A stretch of 64,000 bases of DNA from Ensifer sp. WSM1721 (GTDB lineage: Bacteria; Pseudomonadota; Alphaproteobacteria; Rhizobiales; Rhizobiaceae): the NCBI RefSeq assembly GCF_000513895.2, contig NZ_CP165783.1:124001-188000 (forward strand), in the 5' to 3' direction. A program made the translations under genes and the position numbers. Below, piece after piece: positions 51,001 through 59,610 of the stretch. The notes beneath the pieces are model-generated. The model ran no database searches. It saw only the letters and a program-made list of their open reading frames with translations, and was not told where the DNA came from. Each line of letters begins with the position of its first letter. The first letter of the stretch is position 1.

Positions 51001-51669
51001 ATGACTTATACGTTTGATTTCGGTGCGGTCCTCGACCGCGCCCCGGAATTGCTATGGGGCTCGCTTGGAACGCTTGGCCTTGCGTTGGCTGGGATGCTCC
51101 TCGCACTCGTCATCGGAATCCTGGGCGTTGTTGCAAGGACTTCCAAGAGCGAGATCACGCGGACTCCCGTGATCGTCTTCGTCGAGGTCGTGCGTAATAC
51201 GCCATTCCTCGTGCAGATCTTCTTCATATATTTTGCCCTTCCTCTCATGGGCATCCGCCTCAATCCGACCGCCACTGCGATCATTGCCCTCGGGATCAAT
51301 GGCGGGGCGTACGCAATCGAGATCATCCGAGGCGGGGTCGAGAGCGTGTCGCGCGGCCAGATCGAGGCAGGTTTCGCACTTGGTCTGCACAAGGCGGACG
51401 TCTTCCGGCTCATCGTGCTCAAGCCGGCACTGCGGGCGATTTATCCCTCGCTCACAAGCCAGTTCATCATGCTGACACTGACAACGTCTGTCTGCACGTC
51501 AATCGCCGCCTACGAACTGACCTCGGCCGCTCAGCGCATTGAGTCTGACACCTTCCGCAGCTTCGAAGTCTATTTCACGGTGACCGCTATCTACCTGGTT
51601 ATCTCGACACTGATGATGGGCTTCTTTGCCCTCATTTCTCGCCACTACTTCAACTACCCGACGCGATAG
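51001..51669 (+). CDS. Polar amino-acid-type ABC transporter permease 1
   Basis: The 222-residue inner-membrane protein is a HisM/HisQ-type permease: first helix LWGSLGTLGLALAGMLLALVIGILGVVARTS, then VFVEVVRNTPFLVQIFFIYFALPLMGI, and the EAA-type loop VSRGQIEAGFALGLHKADVFRLIVLKPALRAIYPSL. It pairs with the permease 9 nt downstream. The family imports amino acids and, in rhizobia, opines and other small charged compounds; the cluster context suggests an aromatic or cyclic acid. Confidence 0.93.
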   Translation: MTYTFDFGAVLDRAPELLWGSLGTLGLALAGMLLALVIGILGVVARTSKSEITRTPVIVFVEVVRNTPFLVQIFFIYFALPLMGIRLNPTATAIIALGINGGAYAIEIIRGGVESVSRGQIEAGFALGLHKADVFRLIVLKPALRAIYPSLTSQFIMLTLTTSVCTSIAAYELTSAAQRIESDTFRSFEVYFTVTAIYLVISTLMMGFFALISRHYFNYPTR

Positions 51670-51678
51670 GAGGCAGCC

Positions 51679-52329
51679 ATGGGTCCCATCGGCGAAAATG
51701 AATTCTTCTTTTTGATGCAGGGTTTGAAGTGGACCGTGCTGCTCGCGATCGTGGGCTTCATCGGTGGGGGGATATTCGGAATCCTGATCGCGCTGCTACG
51801 CACCTCGAAGACGAAAGTCGCCCGCACGATCACCGCAGGCTATATCGGCGTCTTCCAGGGCACGCCCCTTCTGATGCAGCTCTTCGTTGTCTATTACGGC
51901 GTTGCGCTGTTGGGCATCGAGGTCAACGCGTGGATCGCGGTCGCAATCGCCTTCACGCTCCATGCCAGTGCTTTCCTGGGAGAGATCTGGCGCGGCTCCA
52001 TCGAGGCTGTGCCGAAGGGCCAGACGGAGGCCGCCAACGCCCTCGGTCTGCATTATGTCTCGCGGATGAAAGACGTCATCTTGCCGCAGGCCCTGAAAAT
52101 CTCGATGCCGGCCACGATCGGCTTCCTGGTCCAGCTCATCAAGGGCACGTCGCTGGCAGCAATCGTCGGCTTCATTGAACTGACTCGCGCCGGGCAGATC
52201 ATTTCAAACCAGACCTATCGTCCGCTGCTCGTCTTCGGGATCGTCGGCGCAATCTACTTCATCATTTGCTGGCCGCTCTCCCATGCCGGAAGTGGCCTCG
52301 AAAAACGGATGGCGAAAGCTGCCCGCTAA
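51679..52329 (+). CDS. Polar amino-acid-type ABC transporter permease 2
   Basis: The 216-residue partner permease has a first helix GLKWTVLLAIVGFIGGGIFGILIALLRTSK, the segment YIGVFQGTPLLMQLFVVYYGVALLGI and the loop VPKGQTEAANALGLHYVSRMKDVILPQALKISMPA. It forms a heterodimer with the protein encoded at 51001 in the inner membrane. The SBP gene follows 41 nt downstream. Confidence 0.93.
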   Translation: MGPIGENEFFFLMQGLKWTVLLAIVGFIGGGIFGILIALLRTSKTKVARTITAGYIGVFQGTPLLMQLFVVYYGVALLGIEVNAWIAVAIAFTLHASAFLGEIWRGSIEAVPKGQTEAANALGLHYVSRMKDVILPQALKISMPATIGFLVQLIKGTSLAAIVGFIELTRAGQIISNQTYRPLLVFGIVGAIYFIICWPLSHAGSGLEKRMAKAAR

Positions 52330-52370
52330 CCGCTTCGCTCGAAGCAAAACTCTTGAGGAGGAGAATAAGC

Positions 52371-53195
52371 ATGCATAACAATCGTAGGAGTTTTCTCGGA
52401 CTTGCACTGGCAGCCGTTGCCTTCGCAACCGTTGGCGCTGCCACCGCCTCTGCGGCAAGTGTGGAGGAAATCAAGGCAAAGGGCACGCTTGTGGTCGGCA
52501 TCCAGGGTGACAATGCGCCATGGGGGTTCGTCAACACAAGCGGCGTGCAGGACGGCTTCGACGCTGACGTCGCCAACCTTTTTGCCAAGGAATTAGGCGT
52601 GAAGGTTCAATTCCAGCCGCTCGCCGTTGCCAACCGAATTCCGGCGCTTACGACCGGCAAAGTCGACATCCTGTTCGCAACGATGGCGATGACGGAAGAA
52701 CGGGCGAAATCAATTCAATACAGCAAGCCCTACGCCGCTAACACGATCTCGCTTTTTGCCGCGAAGTCCGACACGATTACGAAGCCTGAAGACGTCGCGG
52801 GATGGGAGATCGGCGTTCCGAAGTCCAGTTCGCAGGATAAGGCAGTAACGGACGCCGTCGGATCCACCGCAACGGTTCGCCGCTTTGATGACGACGCCGC
52901 AACCATCCAGGCTCTCATCTCCGGACAGGTAAAGGCGGTTGGCGGCAACCAGTTCTATGGTCAGCGTCTGGATGCGGCGAGTCCCGGCACTTATGAGCGC
53001 AAGATTGACTTTCTGACGACCTACAACGGCGTCGGGACCCGTCTCGGCGAGAAGGACTGGAACGAAGCCGTCAACGCCTTCATCAACAAGATCAAGGCCA
53101 ATGGTGAGCTTGCCGCCATCACGAAGAAGTGGATGGCGATCGATCTACCGCAGTTCCCGGAATCCATTCCGAACATCCCGTTCACCGTCAATTAA
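52371..53195 (+). CDS. Periplasmic substrate-binding protein (SBP family 3)
   Basis: The 274-residue product has a signal peptide ([28 protein letters not shown], cleavage after ASA; the RRSFL motif is twin-arginine-like, so Sec or Tat export). The mature part is typical of amino-acid-type binding proteins: [91 protein letters not shown]. It serves the two permeases upstream and the ATPase downstream. The ATG at 52371 follows GAGGAGGAG. The aspartate/arginine ligand pattern alone does not fix the ligand. Confidence 0.92.
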   Translation: MHNNRRSFLGLALAAVAFATVGAATASAASVEEIKAKGTLVVGIQGDNAPWGFVNTSGVQDGFDADVANLFAKELGVKVQFQPLAVANRIPALTTGKVDILFATMAMTEERAKSIQYSKPYAANTISLFAAKSDTITKPEDVAGWEIGVPKSSSQDKAVTDAVGSTATVRRFDDDAATIQALISGQVKAVGGNQFYGQRLDAASPGTYERKIDFLTTYNGVGTRLGEKDWNEAVNAFINKIKANGELAAITKKWMAIDLPQFPESIPNIPFTVN

Positions 53196-53202
53196 AGGCC
53201 AA

Positions 53203-53976
53203 ATGGAGGGTTCCGTGCTCAATTCCGCAAAAGATCAACCGACGCTGATTTCCCTTGAGGACGTGCAGAAGTGGTACGGCGCTTTCCATGCCTTGAAATC
53301 CATCAGTCTGGCGGTCCGCAAAGGCGAAAAAATCGTCCTCTGCGGGCCGTCAGGCTCCGGAAAATCAACGTTAATCCGCTGCATCAATGCCCTCGAAATG
53401 ATCGACGACGGCAAGATCGTCGTCGAGGGTCAGGTACTGGACGGAAGCACCAAATCCGTCGATGCGATACGTCGCGAAGTGGGAATGGTATTCCAGAGCT
53501 TCAATCTCTTCCCCCACATGACCGTACTTCAGAACTGTACACTCGCCCCGATGCGTGTTCGAGGCACAAGCCACACTGACGCAGAGCGACTGGCTCGAAA
53601 ATATCTCGAGCGCGTTCGAATCCTTGACCAGGCGGAAAAGTACCCTGCGCAGCTATCCGGCGGACAACAACAACGCGTTGCCATCGCTCGCGCGCTCTGT
53701 ATGGAGCCGAAGGTCATGCTCTTCGACGAACCGACCTCTGCCCTCGATCCTGAAATGGTGAAGGAGGTGCTCGACACCATGATCGGGCTCGCCCGTGACG
53801 GCATGACGATGATCTGTGTCACGCACGAAATGGGGTTTGCCCGTCAGGTCGCTGATCGCGTCATCTTCATGGCCTCCGGAGAAATCGTCGAAGAGGCCGA
53901 ACCGGAGGTCTTCTTCAAGTCTCCCAAGCACCAACGCACGAAAACCTTCCTCGGCGAAATCCTGGCCCACCACTGA
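53203..53976 (+). CDS. Polar amino-acid-type ABC transporter ATP-binding protein
   Basis: The 257-residue ATPase (GlnQ/HisP type) has Walker [11 protein letters not shown]-loop [16 protein letters not shown], signature [19 protein letters not shown], Walker [17 protein letters not shown] and H-loop [19 protein letters not shown]. It completes the importer encoded at 51001-53195. The start could be the ATG at 53203 or a GTG at 53215, which has GGAGGG a few bases upstream. A shikimate-dehydrogenase gene begins 12 nt after the stop. Confidence 0.93.
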   Translation: MEGSVLNSAKDQPTLISLEDVQKWYGAFHALKSISLAVRKGEKIVLCGPSGSGKSTLIRCINALEMIDDGKIVVEGQVLDGSTKSVDAIRREVGMVFQSFNLFPHMTVLQNCTLAPMRVRGTSHTDAERLARKYLERVRILDQAEKYPAQLSGGQQQRVAIARALCMEPKVMLFDEPTSALDPEMVKEVLDTMIGLARDGMTMICVTHEMGFARQVADRVIFMASGEIVEEAEPEVFFKSPKHQRTKTFLGEILAHH

Positions 53977-53988
53977 CGTTCGAAAGCG

Positions 53989-54855
53989 ATGCCAATGCAC
54001 GACAAGAAATTCCTCGTGGGACTGATCGGTGCCGACATCCAAATGTCAAAGTCCCCGGCCCTCCACGAAACGGAGGCTCGACACCAGGGCCTCGATTACC
54101 GTTACGAGCTTCTCGACTTCGCCGAGCGAGGGCTTCCCGCCTCCGCGCTGCCAGATCTCCTAGACGAGGAAGAGCAGCGCGGTTTTGCCGGGAGCAACAT
54201 TACACATCCGTGCAAGCAGACGGTGATCGCCCACCTCAATCGCCTTTCCGAGGATGCAGAGATGCTCGGTGCGGTCAACACCGTGGTCTTTCGCAACGGC
54301 GAGAGGATCGGCCACAACACTGATTGGTACGGTTTCTACGAGAACTTCCAGCGCGGCCTTCCGGACGTCGCGAAGTCGCATGCCGTCCTGCTTGGCGCCG
54401 GCGGCGCCGGTGTCGCCGTGGCGCATGCCGCAATCAAGCTCGGTATTGAGAGATTATCGATCTTTGACCAGGATTCGAAACGGGCGGAAACCTTGGCTGG
54501 GCAGTTGAACGATCGGTTCTCGAGGGAGTGTGCTCGTGCCACGGCGGATGTCGGCAGCGCCCTGCGCTCCGCGGACGGCCTCATCCACGCGACGCCGACG
54601 GGTATGAAGAGCCATCCTGGTTTGCCGATCGAGGCGGAATGGCTTCTGCCACGGCATTGGGCAGCCGACATCGTCTATATGCCGCTCGTCACAGAGCTCC
54701 TTGCTCTCGCCGAAAGAAAAGGCTGCCGGACCCTTCGTGGCGGCGGCATGACCGTCTACCAGGCAGCAGCGGCTTTCGAATTGTTCACCGGGATAGCACC
54801 CGACGCAGAGCGCATGTCCCGTCACTTTATGGACTTGTGCCGCCTGTCGGCTTGA
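53989..54855 (+). CDS. Shikimate/quinate dehydrogenase (AroE/YdiB family)
   Basis: These enzymes interconvert shikimate or quinate with 3-dehydroshikimate or 3-dehydroquinate using NAD(P). The 288-residue product has SKSPALHE (residues 20-27, substrate serines), NITHPCKQ with catalytic K76, GHNTDWYGF with catalytic D112, the nucleotide motif GAGGAGVAVAHA near 137, and a C-terminal GGGMTVYQAAAAF with the conserved Gln. Its place in a catabolic operon with a transporter and AroQ suggests a breakdown role (quinate/shikimate use) rather than biosynthesis. ThrHisPro replaces the usual ThrxPro of biosynthetic AroE at residues 72-74. Cytoplasmic. Confidence 0.92.
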   Translation: MPMHDKKFLVGLIGADIQMSKSPALHETEARHQGLDYRYELLDFAERGLPASALPDLLDEEEQRGFAGSNITHPCKQTVIAHLNRLSEDAEMLGAVNTVVFRNGERIGHNTDWYGFYENFQRGLPDVAKSHAVLLGAGGAGVAVAHAAIKLGIERLSIFDQDSKRAETLAGQLNDRFSRECARATADVGSALRSADGLIHATPTGMKSHPGLPIEAEWLLPRHWAADIVYMPLVTELLALAERKGCRTLRGGGMTVYQAAAAFELFTGIAPDAERMSRHFMDLCRLSA

Positions 54856-54869
54856 TGGGGAGATCCCAA

Positions 54870-55238
54870 ATGCCGCATATCATCATCGATTATAGCCAGG
54901 GCGCAGGCGAGCATGTAGCCATGGACCGGCTGACGCTGACCGTGCATCGCTGTGTTCGCGATGGCGGCCTTGTGAAACCTTCCGCCGTGCGCACGCTTGC
55001 GCGGGAGGCGACATACTCCTGCGTGGGCGATGAGCATGTCGATAATCATTTCATCCAAATCATCGTGCGGATGGCACCGGGTCGTACTGCAGAGACCAAG
55101 CAAAAACTTCTCACTGCCGTTCTCGACGCCGCGCGGGCGATCGCCGCGCCTGCACTCGAAGCTGGGAGGCTCGGCTTGCGTGCCGATCTCTACGAGTCGG
55201 ACCCTGATTTTGCTGTTCAAGCAATCGCGTTTGTCTGA
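54870..55238 (+). CDS. HpaF-like 5-carboxymethyl-2-hydroxymuconate isomerase
   Basis: The 122-residue product starts MPHIIIDYSQGAGEHVAMDRLTLTVHRCVRDGG; Pro2, freed by Met removal, is the catalytic base of the tautomerase superfamily. DEHVDNHFIQIIVRMAPGRTAETKQKLLTAVLDAA matches the CHMI (HpaF/HpcD) family in length and pattern. HpaF isomerises 5-carboxymethyl-2-hydroxymuconate two steps before HpaH. With the HpaH and HpaI homologues on the other arm it completes part of a homoprotocatechuate-like lower pathway. The ATG has a GGGGAG ribosome site 15 nt after the dehydrogenase stop. Confidence 0.88.
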   Translation: MPHIIIDYSQGAGEHVAMDRLTLTVHRCVRDGGLVKPSAVRTLAREATYSCVGDEHVDNHFIQIIVRMAPGRTAETKQKLLTAVLDAARAIAAPALEAGRLGLRADLYESDPDFAVQAIAFV

Positions 55239-55271
55239 CCAGGATGACGTGCTCAAGAAGGACGCTATGCT

Positions 55272-55721
55272 ATGAGCCTGATCTACGTTCTCAATGGACC
55301 AAACCTCAACCTGCTTGGCAAACGCCAGCCGCACATCTACGGGCATGAAACGCTCGCAGACGTAGAGGCGGACTGCCGCAAGCTGGCAGCCGAACTCGGC
55401 CATGAAATCCGCTTTCATCAGAGCAACCGGGAATACGAGATCATCGATTGGATTCATGAGGCGCGCGAGGACGGTGCGGGCATCGTCATCAATCCGGCGG
55501 CCTTCACCCATACCTCACTCGCCATCCTTGACGCTCTGAACACATTTGAAGGGCCTGTGATCGAGATCCACATCTCCAATGTGCACAAGCGCGAAAGCTT
55601 CCGACACCATTCGTTCGTTTCGCACCGCGCGGACGGCGTGATCTGCGGCCTTGGAACAGAAGGATACCAGCTTGGCATCCGGCGCGCGGCGACAATGATC
55701 AAGGCGGCGAGCAAGGGCTGA
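55272..55721 (+). CDS. aroQ: Type II 3-dehydroquinate dehydratase
   Basis: AroQ converts 3-dehydroquinate to 3-dehydroshikimate. The 149-residue product has the type II signature near the N-terminus ([19 protein letters not shown]; catalytic Arg18 and Tyr23), [34 protein letters not shown] with the conserved Asn, and [20 protein letters not shown] with the catalytic His. Type II enzymes are often used in quinate catabolism as well as biosynthesis; the operon here favours the catabolic role. It starts 33 nt after the HpaF-like gene and is followed by a Gfo/Idh/MocA gene. Confidence 0.93.
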   Translation: MSLIYVLNGPNLNLLGKRQPHIYGHETLADVEADCRKLAAELGHEIRFHQSNREYEIIDWIHEAREDGAGIVINPAAFTHTSLAILDALNTFEGPVIEIHISNVHKRESFRHHSFVSHRADGVICGLGTEGYQLGIRRAATMIKAASKG

Positions 55722-55728
55722 GGTGACC

Positions 55729-56766
55729 ATGACCAAACGGGTTAAGCTGGCCGTACTTGGCGCAGGCCTCATCGGTAAGCGCCATATTCAGCACGTCCTG
55801 GCCGAGCCCTCGGCGCAACTCAGTGCCGTGGTCGATCCCGCGCCGGTTGGCGAGACCATTGCCAAGGAAGTCAGCGTGAAGTGGTTTCCAAGCTTCGCGG
55901 ACATGATTGCCGCAGACCGACCTGATGGGATCATCGTGGCTACGCCCAACCCAGCTCACGTCCACAACGGGTTGGAAGCCGTTGAAGCCGGCATTCCCGC
56001 ACTCATCGAGAAGCCTATCGCCGACGACATCATATCCGGGGAAAAGCTGATCACAGCGGCTGAGGCAAAAGGTGTTGCTCTTTTGACCGGCCATCACCGC
56101 CGACACAATCCGGTGATGCATAAGGCAAAGGAAATCATCGAAAGCGGGAAGCTCGGCCGCGTTCTTGTTGTCAATGCGATGTTCTGGCTATTCAAGCCCG
56201 ACGACTACTTCGACATCTCGTGGCGTCGTGAGCGCGGTGCGGGGCCGGTTTTCCTCAATCTCATCCACGATGTCGATAATCTGCGCTACCTTTTCGGCGA
56301 TGTGGCCGCGGTTCAGGCACGCGAGTCCAACGCAGTGCGCGGCAACGCAGTTGAGGAAACGGCTGTGATCCTGATCGAGTTCAAGAATGGAGTTTTGGGA
56401 ACTGCGACAGTCTCGGACTCGGTGGTCGCACCGTGGAGCTGGGAGATGACAAGCGGAGAGAATCCGGCTTACCCCAAAACCGAGCAATCCTGTTACATGA
56501 TCGGAGGAACGCACGGGTCGCTGGCTGTTCCGTCGCTCGAGGTCTGGCGCAATCCTGGTAAACGGAGTTGGTGGGAACCATTTGACCAAAAGCGTATCGA
56601 GGTCGACGACGAGGACCCGCTCGTTCTGCAGATCAGGCAATTCTGCAAGGTGATCCGCGGAGACGAACCGCCGCTTGTCAGCGGGCGTGAGGGGCTTGAA
56701 ACCTTGAGGGTAGCCGATGCGGTAAAACGCTCAGCGGCAACGGGAGAGCGTATTGAGTTGAACTGA
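55729..56766 (+). CDS. Gfo/Idh/MocA-family oxidoreductase
   Basis: The 345-residue product has the NAD(P)-binding motif VKLAVLGAGLIGKRHIQHVL at residues 5-24, DGIIVATPNPAHVHNGLEAVEAGIPALIEKPIAD (the EKP motif with catalytic Lys), TGHHRRHNPVMHKAKEII, and a C-terminal beta-sheet domain with GAGPVFLNLIHDVDNLRYLFGD (the conserved His-Asp). The family oxidises sugars, cyclitols and related compounds; quinate-type cyclic polyols would fit here. The ATG at 55729 lies 7 nt after the AroQ stop; a GTG at 55723 is an alternative. It appears to be the last gene of the operon. Confidence 0.92.
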   Translation: MTKRVKLAVLGAGLIGKRHIQHVLAEPSAQLSAVVDPAPVGETIAKEVSVKWFPSFADMIAADRPDGIIVATPNPAHVHNGLEAVEAGIPALIEKPIADDIISGEKLITAAEAKGVALLTGHHRRHNPVMHKAKEIIESGKLGRVLVVNAMFWLFKPDDYFDISWRRERGAGPVFLNLIHDVDNLRYLFGDVAAVQARESNAVRGNAVEETAVILIEFKNGVLGTATVSDSVVAPWSWEMTSGENPAYPKTEQSCYMIGGTHGSLAVPSLEVWRNPGKRSWWEPFDQKRIEVDDEDPLVLQIRQFCKVIRGDEPPLVSGREGLETLRVADAVKRSAATGERIELN

Positions 56767-56829
56767 CGCCGAGTAATGTAACCGCCTGCTCGCCCTTCGC
56801 GTCTCCTTGCATCCGATGCGATGAGAACG

Positions 56830-57245
56830 CCGGTTCAACACCGACGTTAGGCATCGCGCTTCTGGCGGAGGAAATCGTCGCCGCCGCTCTGTCTCCGCCG
56901 CCATCGAAACGCGCCTGCTTCGGCAACCACGCAACGCTTCATCGAATTTCTGGTGACTGCGCCCGCCCTCTCGATAATCGGTATTAAAGCCACGATGTCG
57001 TACGGCTGCAGCGCCAGTTCCAGGCAAAGATCGATCTGTCCGGATGCAAGCATCGCGAACGCATAGCATTCGCCGCCGTAACGCGTCATCTGAACGCTAT
57101 TGCGCATCCCGCCATTACCCATACCTATGACGTCACCTGCAAAGGGGTCCGAGGTTGCCGAACTCGACCACACGGCGGCTGCTGTGTCGACGTATGGTTC
57201 ATCGGCCAAGCCTATTTCTAACTCAGTCGGTTCCTTGGATGTCAA
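56830..57245 (-). pseudogene. Inositol-monophosphatase-family (HisN-like) remnant
   Basis: The minus-strand frame from 57245 contains VQMTRYGGECYAFAMLASGQIDLCLELALQPYDIVALIPIIERAG, the C-terminal third of an inositol-phosphatase/histidinol-phosphatase (HisN) protein, with the conserved PYD Asp. After ERAG the frame is lost; a neighbouring frame continues in part (DGGGDRAAATISSARSAMPN, like the GG.IVAA..P.LH ending of the family). The N-terminal metal-binding half (EE, DPIDGT) is absent. It cannot be an active enzyme. Confidence 0.7.
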
Positions 57246-57269
57246 TTATCGGGAAGTAGTAGTCTCTGT

Positions 57270-57800
57270 CGGGACTTCCACGAATGCACGAAGTCCAGGG
57301 GGAACATGGCGACGTCCAGGATAGTAGAGGCACAACCCATCAATCTGCGGGGCACCAATCGTCAAGCACAGTCCGCAGTGAGCCGAGAGCCGAGGCGTCA
57401 GCGACACTCACAAGTGGCACGTAGGCGAAGCCTATCCATTGTCCGACCGCTGCTATCATCATTGGAATATTGTCCAGCGTGAGCGGACCCGGGACGTCAA
57501 TGATCAGCTGTTCTCCATGCTTTTCAAACTCCCAGCGATATAGCTTGCCGGTGGGCAGCCTGTGACGGATACAGCGATGATGGAGAAGATCTTGTGGTGC
57601 TTCCGGTATTCTCACCGAAGCAAGATAATCTTGTGAGGCTACCACAACGAACTTTGTCGGCCCGCCGAACGGAACCGCGATCATATCTTGTGGAACCGGT
57701 TTGGTCAGCCGCACGCCGCTGCGCGTCCGCTCGAAAAGCGACATACCGAGATTATCCTCGAGCCCTGATCGCCGGGCTTATACTAGCTCGGGCCTTTCTG
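57270..57800 (-). pseudogene. LysR regulator remnant with internal deletion
   Basis: On the minus strand the pieces are: SPAIRA, then in another frame LEDNLGMSLFERTRSGVRLTK (end of a LysR winged helix), joined directly to PVPQDMIAVPFGGPTKFVVVASQDYL (second half of the effector domain), then PQDLLHHRCIRHRLPTGKLYRW..., GPLTLDNIPMMIAAVGQWIGFAYVPLV and LRTVLDDWCPAD-stop; the true end LCLYYPGRRHVPPGLRAFVEV is in another frame. About 100 residues between helix and effector half are missing; both sides would have carried a GVRLT-like motif, so the deletion may have used a short repeat. At least two frameshifts follow. Not functional. Confidence 0.75.
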
Positions 57801-57875
57801 AGACGGAAACGGCTCCGGGTCCGCGTAGCCCTGTCCGTCGGTGCGGCAGCATCTCTGCCGCCCGGGGCCGTCATA

Positions 57876-58688
57876 TTAGTCCGGGCACCCCGGCTCGCCG
57901 GGTTCGCAGGCACGTCGCTGCGGTCTGCGGCGGTCACTGTCTCCACCCCTACGGTCACGATTGTCGTCGCCGCGGCGGATGAGGCGATCGCCATCATCGC
58001 CCCCACGTTCGACGTTCCGGCGGCTGCGATCGCCGCGGGGCAGATCACGGTCAAAGTCCGGCTGCCTGTCGACATCAGGCCTGCGGTTGGGCGCGCGACC
58101 GAAATCCGGAAGGCGCTCCGGGCGATCGTCAAGGTCCCGGCGTCTTTCAGGGGGACGGCTAAAATCGGGCCTCCGCTTCAATCTCCCGTCGAATTCCGGG
58201 GGCGGAGCTGGCCCCGGCTCGAAATCAGGTCCGCGGCTGGGCGGCCGGTAAGGTTCCGCACGGCGATCCGGGCCGCGATAGAAGTCGGCTCCGCGGCGCC
58301 AGCGATCGCGGTCGCGATAAAAGTCACGGTCGCGGTAGTGACGATCCCAATAGCTGCCGAAGCTGAAGACAACGACGGGAATACCGAGCCGGCGATAATA
58401 TTGCGGTCCGACATAAACGCGGCGCTGTTGATAAAGTGCCTGGATATATCGGCCGTGCACCCAGCCACGGCCGTCGTAGAACTCCACGTCGCACCATGGC
58501 ACGTCGGCAAGGCAACCGTAGATCTCGATGGATTCGCCGGCCGGAATCACCGTGATCGCCGGATACGCGGTGCTTGGGCCTGCGCGCATATTGACGTTTG
58601 CCGTCGCGAAGCCTGCTGCCGCCTGAGCGACCGCCGGGGCAAGCAAGAGCATACCGGTCGTGGCAATTTTCAAAAGGGTGCGTTTCAC
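57876..58688 (-). CDS. Exported SH3-domain protein with a long Arg/Asp-rich tail
   Basis: The product of about 270 residues (GTG start at 58688, GGGAG ribosome site) has a signal peptide (KRTLLKIATTGMLLLAPAVAQAAA) followed by a bacterial SH3 domain: ATANVNMRAGPSTAYPAITVIPAGESIEIYGCLADVPWCDVEFYDGRGWVHGRYIQAL (about 27-85). The rest is low-complexity, full of Arg, Asp, Pro and Gly (RDRDFYRDRDRWRRGADFYRGPDRR...), ending CEPGEPGCPD. SH3b proteins of this type bind cell-wall peptides in the periplasm; the charged tail is probably disordered. An ATG at 58718 would give ten more residues but has no ribosome site. Confidence 0.8.
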   Translation of the reverse strand: MKRTLLKIATTGMLLLAPAVAQAAAGFATANVNMRAGPSTAYPAITVIPAGESIEIYGCLADVPWCDVEFYDGRGWVHGRYIQALYQQRRVYVGPQYYRRLGIPVVVFSFGSYWDRHYRDRDFYRDRDRWRRGADFYRGPDRRAEPYRPPSRGPDFEPGPAPPPEFDGRLKRRPDFSRPPERRRDLDDRPERLPDFGRAPNRRPDVDRQPDFDRDLPRGDRSRRNVERGGDDGDRLIRRGDDNRDRRGGDSDRRRPQRRACEPGEPGCPD

Positions 58689-58936
58689 GATCAACTCCCT
58701 GGCGGGGGCAGGCGTCATGGCAAATCGGAATTACCCCGGCTTCCTCCGGTTCCCGGTCATAGTTGGGGGCGCCCGCCAGCGTGTGTCAGGCGGCCAACAT
58801 CGTCTTGTCTTTCAATGGTTTATAGCGCGTTTTGCATGAACGCAGCTTGAACGGAAGAATGCGTCCAGTGGCGCAGTCACGGGCGCAGTGATCGTGGGCA
58901 ACATTCCCGACCGGCGTCTTGAGCGGCTCCACGAAT

Positions 58937-59365
58937 TCACGAGAGCTGGTGGTCCCAAGGATTGATGATGGCAATTCCGGTACCTTCGAAGTCCGCGACA
59001 TTGCGCGTCGCCAGGGCTGCGCCGCATGAACGAGCGATCGCGGCAATCTGTGCGTCGAACTGGCTGATAGGGCGGCCGGCCTTGCGCCGCTCCACGGCCA
59101 GCGTGGCATAGGCGTCCGCTGCCTCGCTGTCGAATGGCAAAATGCGCCCGGCAAAATCCTCGCGGAAGATCGGCACGATCGCCGCCTCGAGGTCGCGCCG
59201 ACGGCGTCCATCCGGCAGCAGCCGCAGTCCGTAAAGGATCTCCGCTTCGGTGACGTTCGTGGTGAACACCGACGTCGGCGGCTGCTCGGCGAGCCACGCC
59301 TCGACGGCGACCGACGGCGCCGGTGTCAGCAATTCCGACAGCACGTTGGTGTCGAGGATGATCAC
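58937..59365 (-). CDS. PIN-domain toxin, VapC/FitB type
   Basis: The 142-residue product is a PIN-domain ribonuclease: MIILDTNVLSELLTPAPS with the first metal Asp (D5), TEAEILYGLRLLP with the conserved Glu, FDAQIAAIARSCGAALATRNVADF with the later Asp residues. The closest pattern is FitB/VapC, whose partner is a FitA-type antitoxin, encoded immediately upstream with an ATGA overlap at 59365-59362. The expected action is cleavage of specific RNA when the antitoxin is lost. Confidence 0.9.
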   Translation of the reverse strand: MIILDTNVLSELLTPAPSVAVEAWLAEQPPTSVFTTNVTEAEILYGLRLLPDGRRRRDLEAAIVPIFREDFAGRILPFDSEAADAYATLAVERRKAGRPISQFDAQIAAIARSCGAALATRNVADFEGTGIAIINPWDHQLS

Positions 59366-59610
59366 CGGGAAAAGTCCGGCGCTTCGCGGATCGCCTCGCG
59401 TGGGGGTACTTCGAGAGTGATGCCGCCGGTCGACGCGATGCGGGCGCGAATGGCGGCGGCGAGATTGCCTGGTTGCCGTTCACTCGTCGATAGCGCCACG
59501 CGCAGAATATCGCGGGCCTCGTCTTCCATGGACCGTCCGTGCGCGGCGGCGCGCAGCCTGAGCCGCTGCTTGAGGCTATCATCGAGATTGCGGATCGTCA
59601 TGCTAGCCAT
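59362..59610 (-). CDS. FitA-type antitoxin (ribbon-helix-helix)
   Basis: The 82-residue product has the N-terminal ribbon-helix-helix MASMTIRNLDDSLKQRLRLRAAAHGRSMEDEARDILRVAL, the FitA-like pattern (TIRNLDD..K..LR.RAA.HGRSMEAE.R.IL), and a C-terminal segment that would bind and block the toxin. It overlaps the toxin gene by 4 nt. The ATG at 59610 fits the family start; a longer frame upstream runs through the operator repeats and is unlikely. Two direct repeats just upstream are probably its binding sites. Confidence 0.9.
   Translation of the reverse strand: MASMTIRNLDDSLKQRLRLRAAAHGRSMEDEARDILRVALSTSERQPGNLAAAIRARIASTGGITLEVPPREAIREAPDFSR

Noticed and set aside
57900..58350. Repetitive CG-rich short motifs that could look like a CRISPR or tandem repeat
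   Set aside because: They follow codon periodicity for Arg/Asp/Pro runs in the SH3 protein tail; there are no regular repeat-spacer units.
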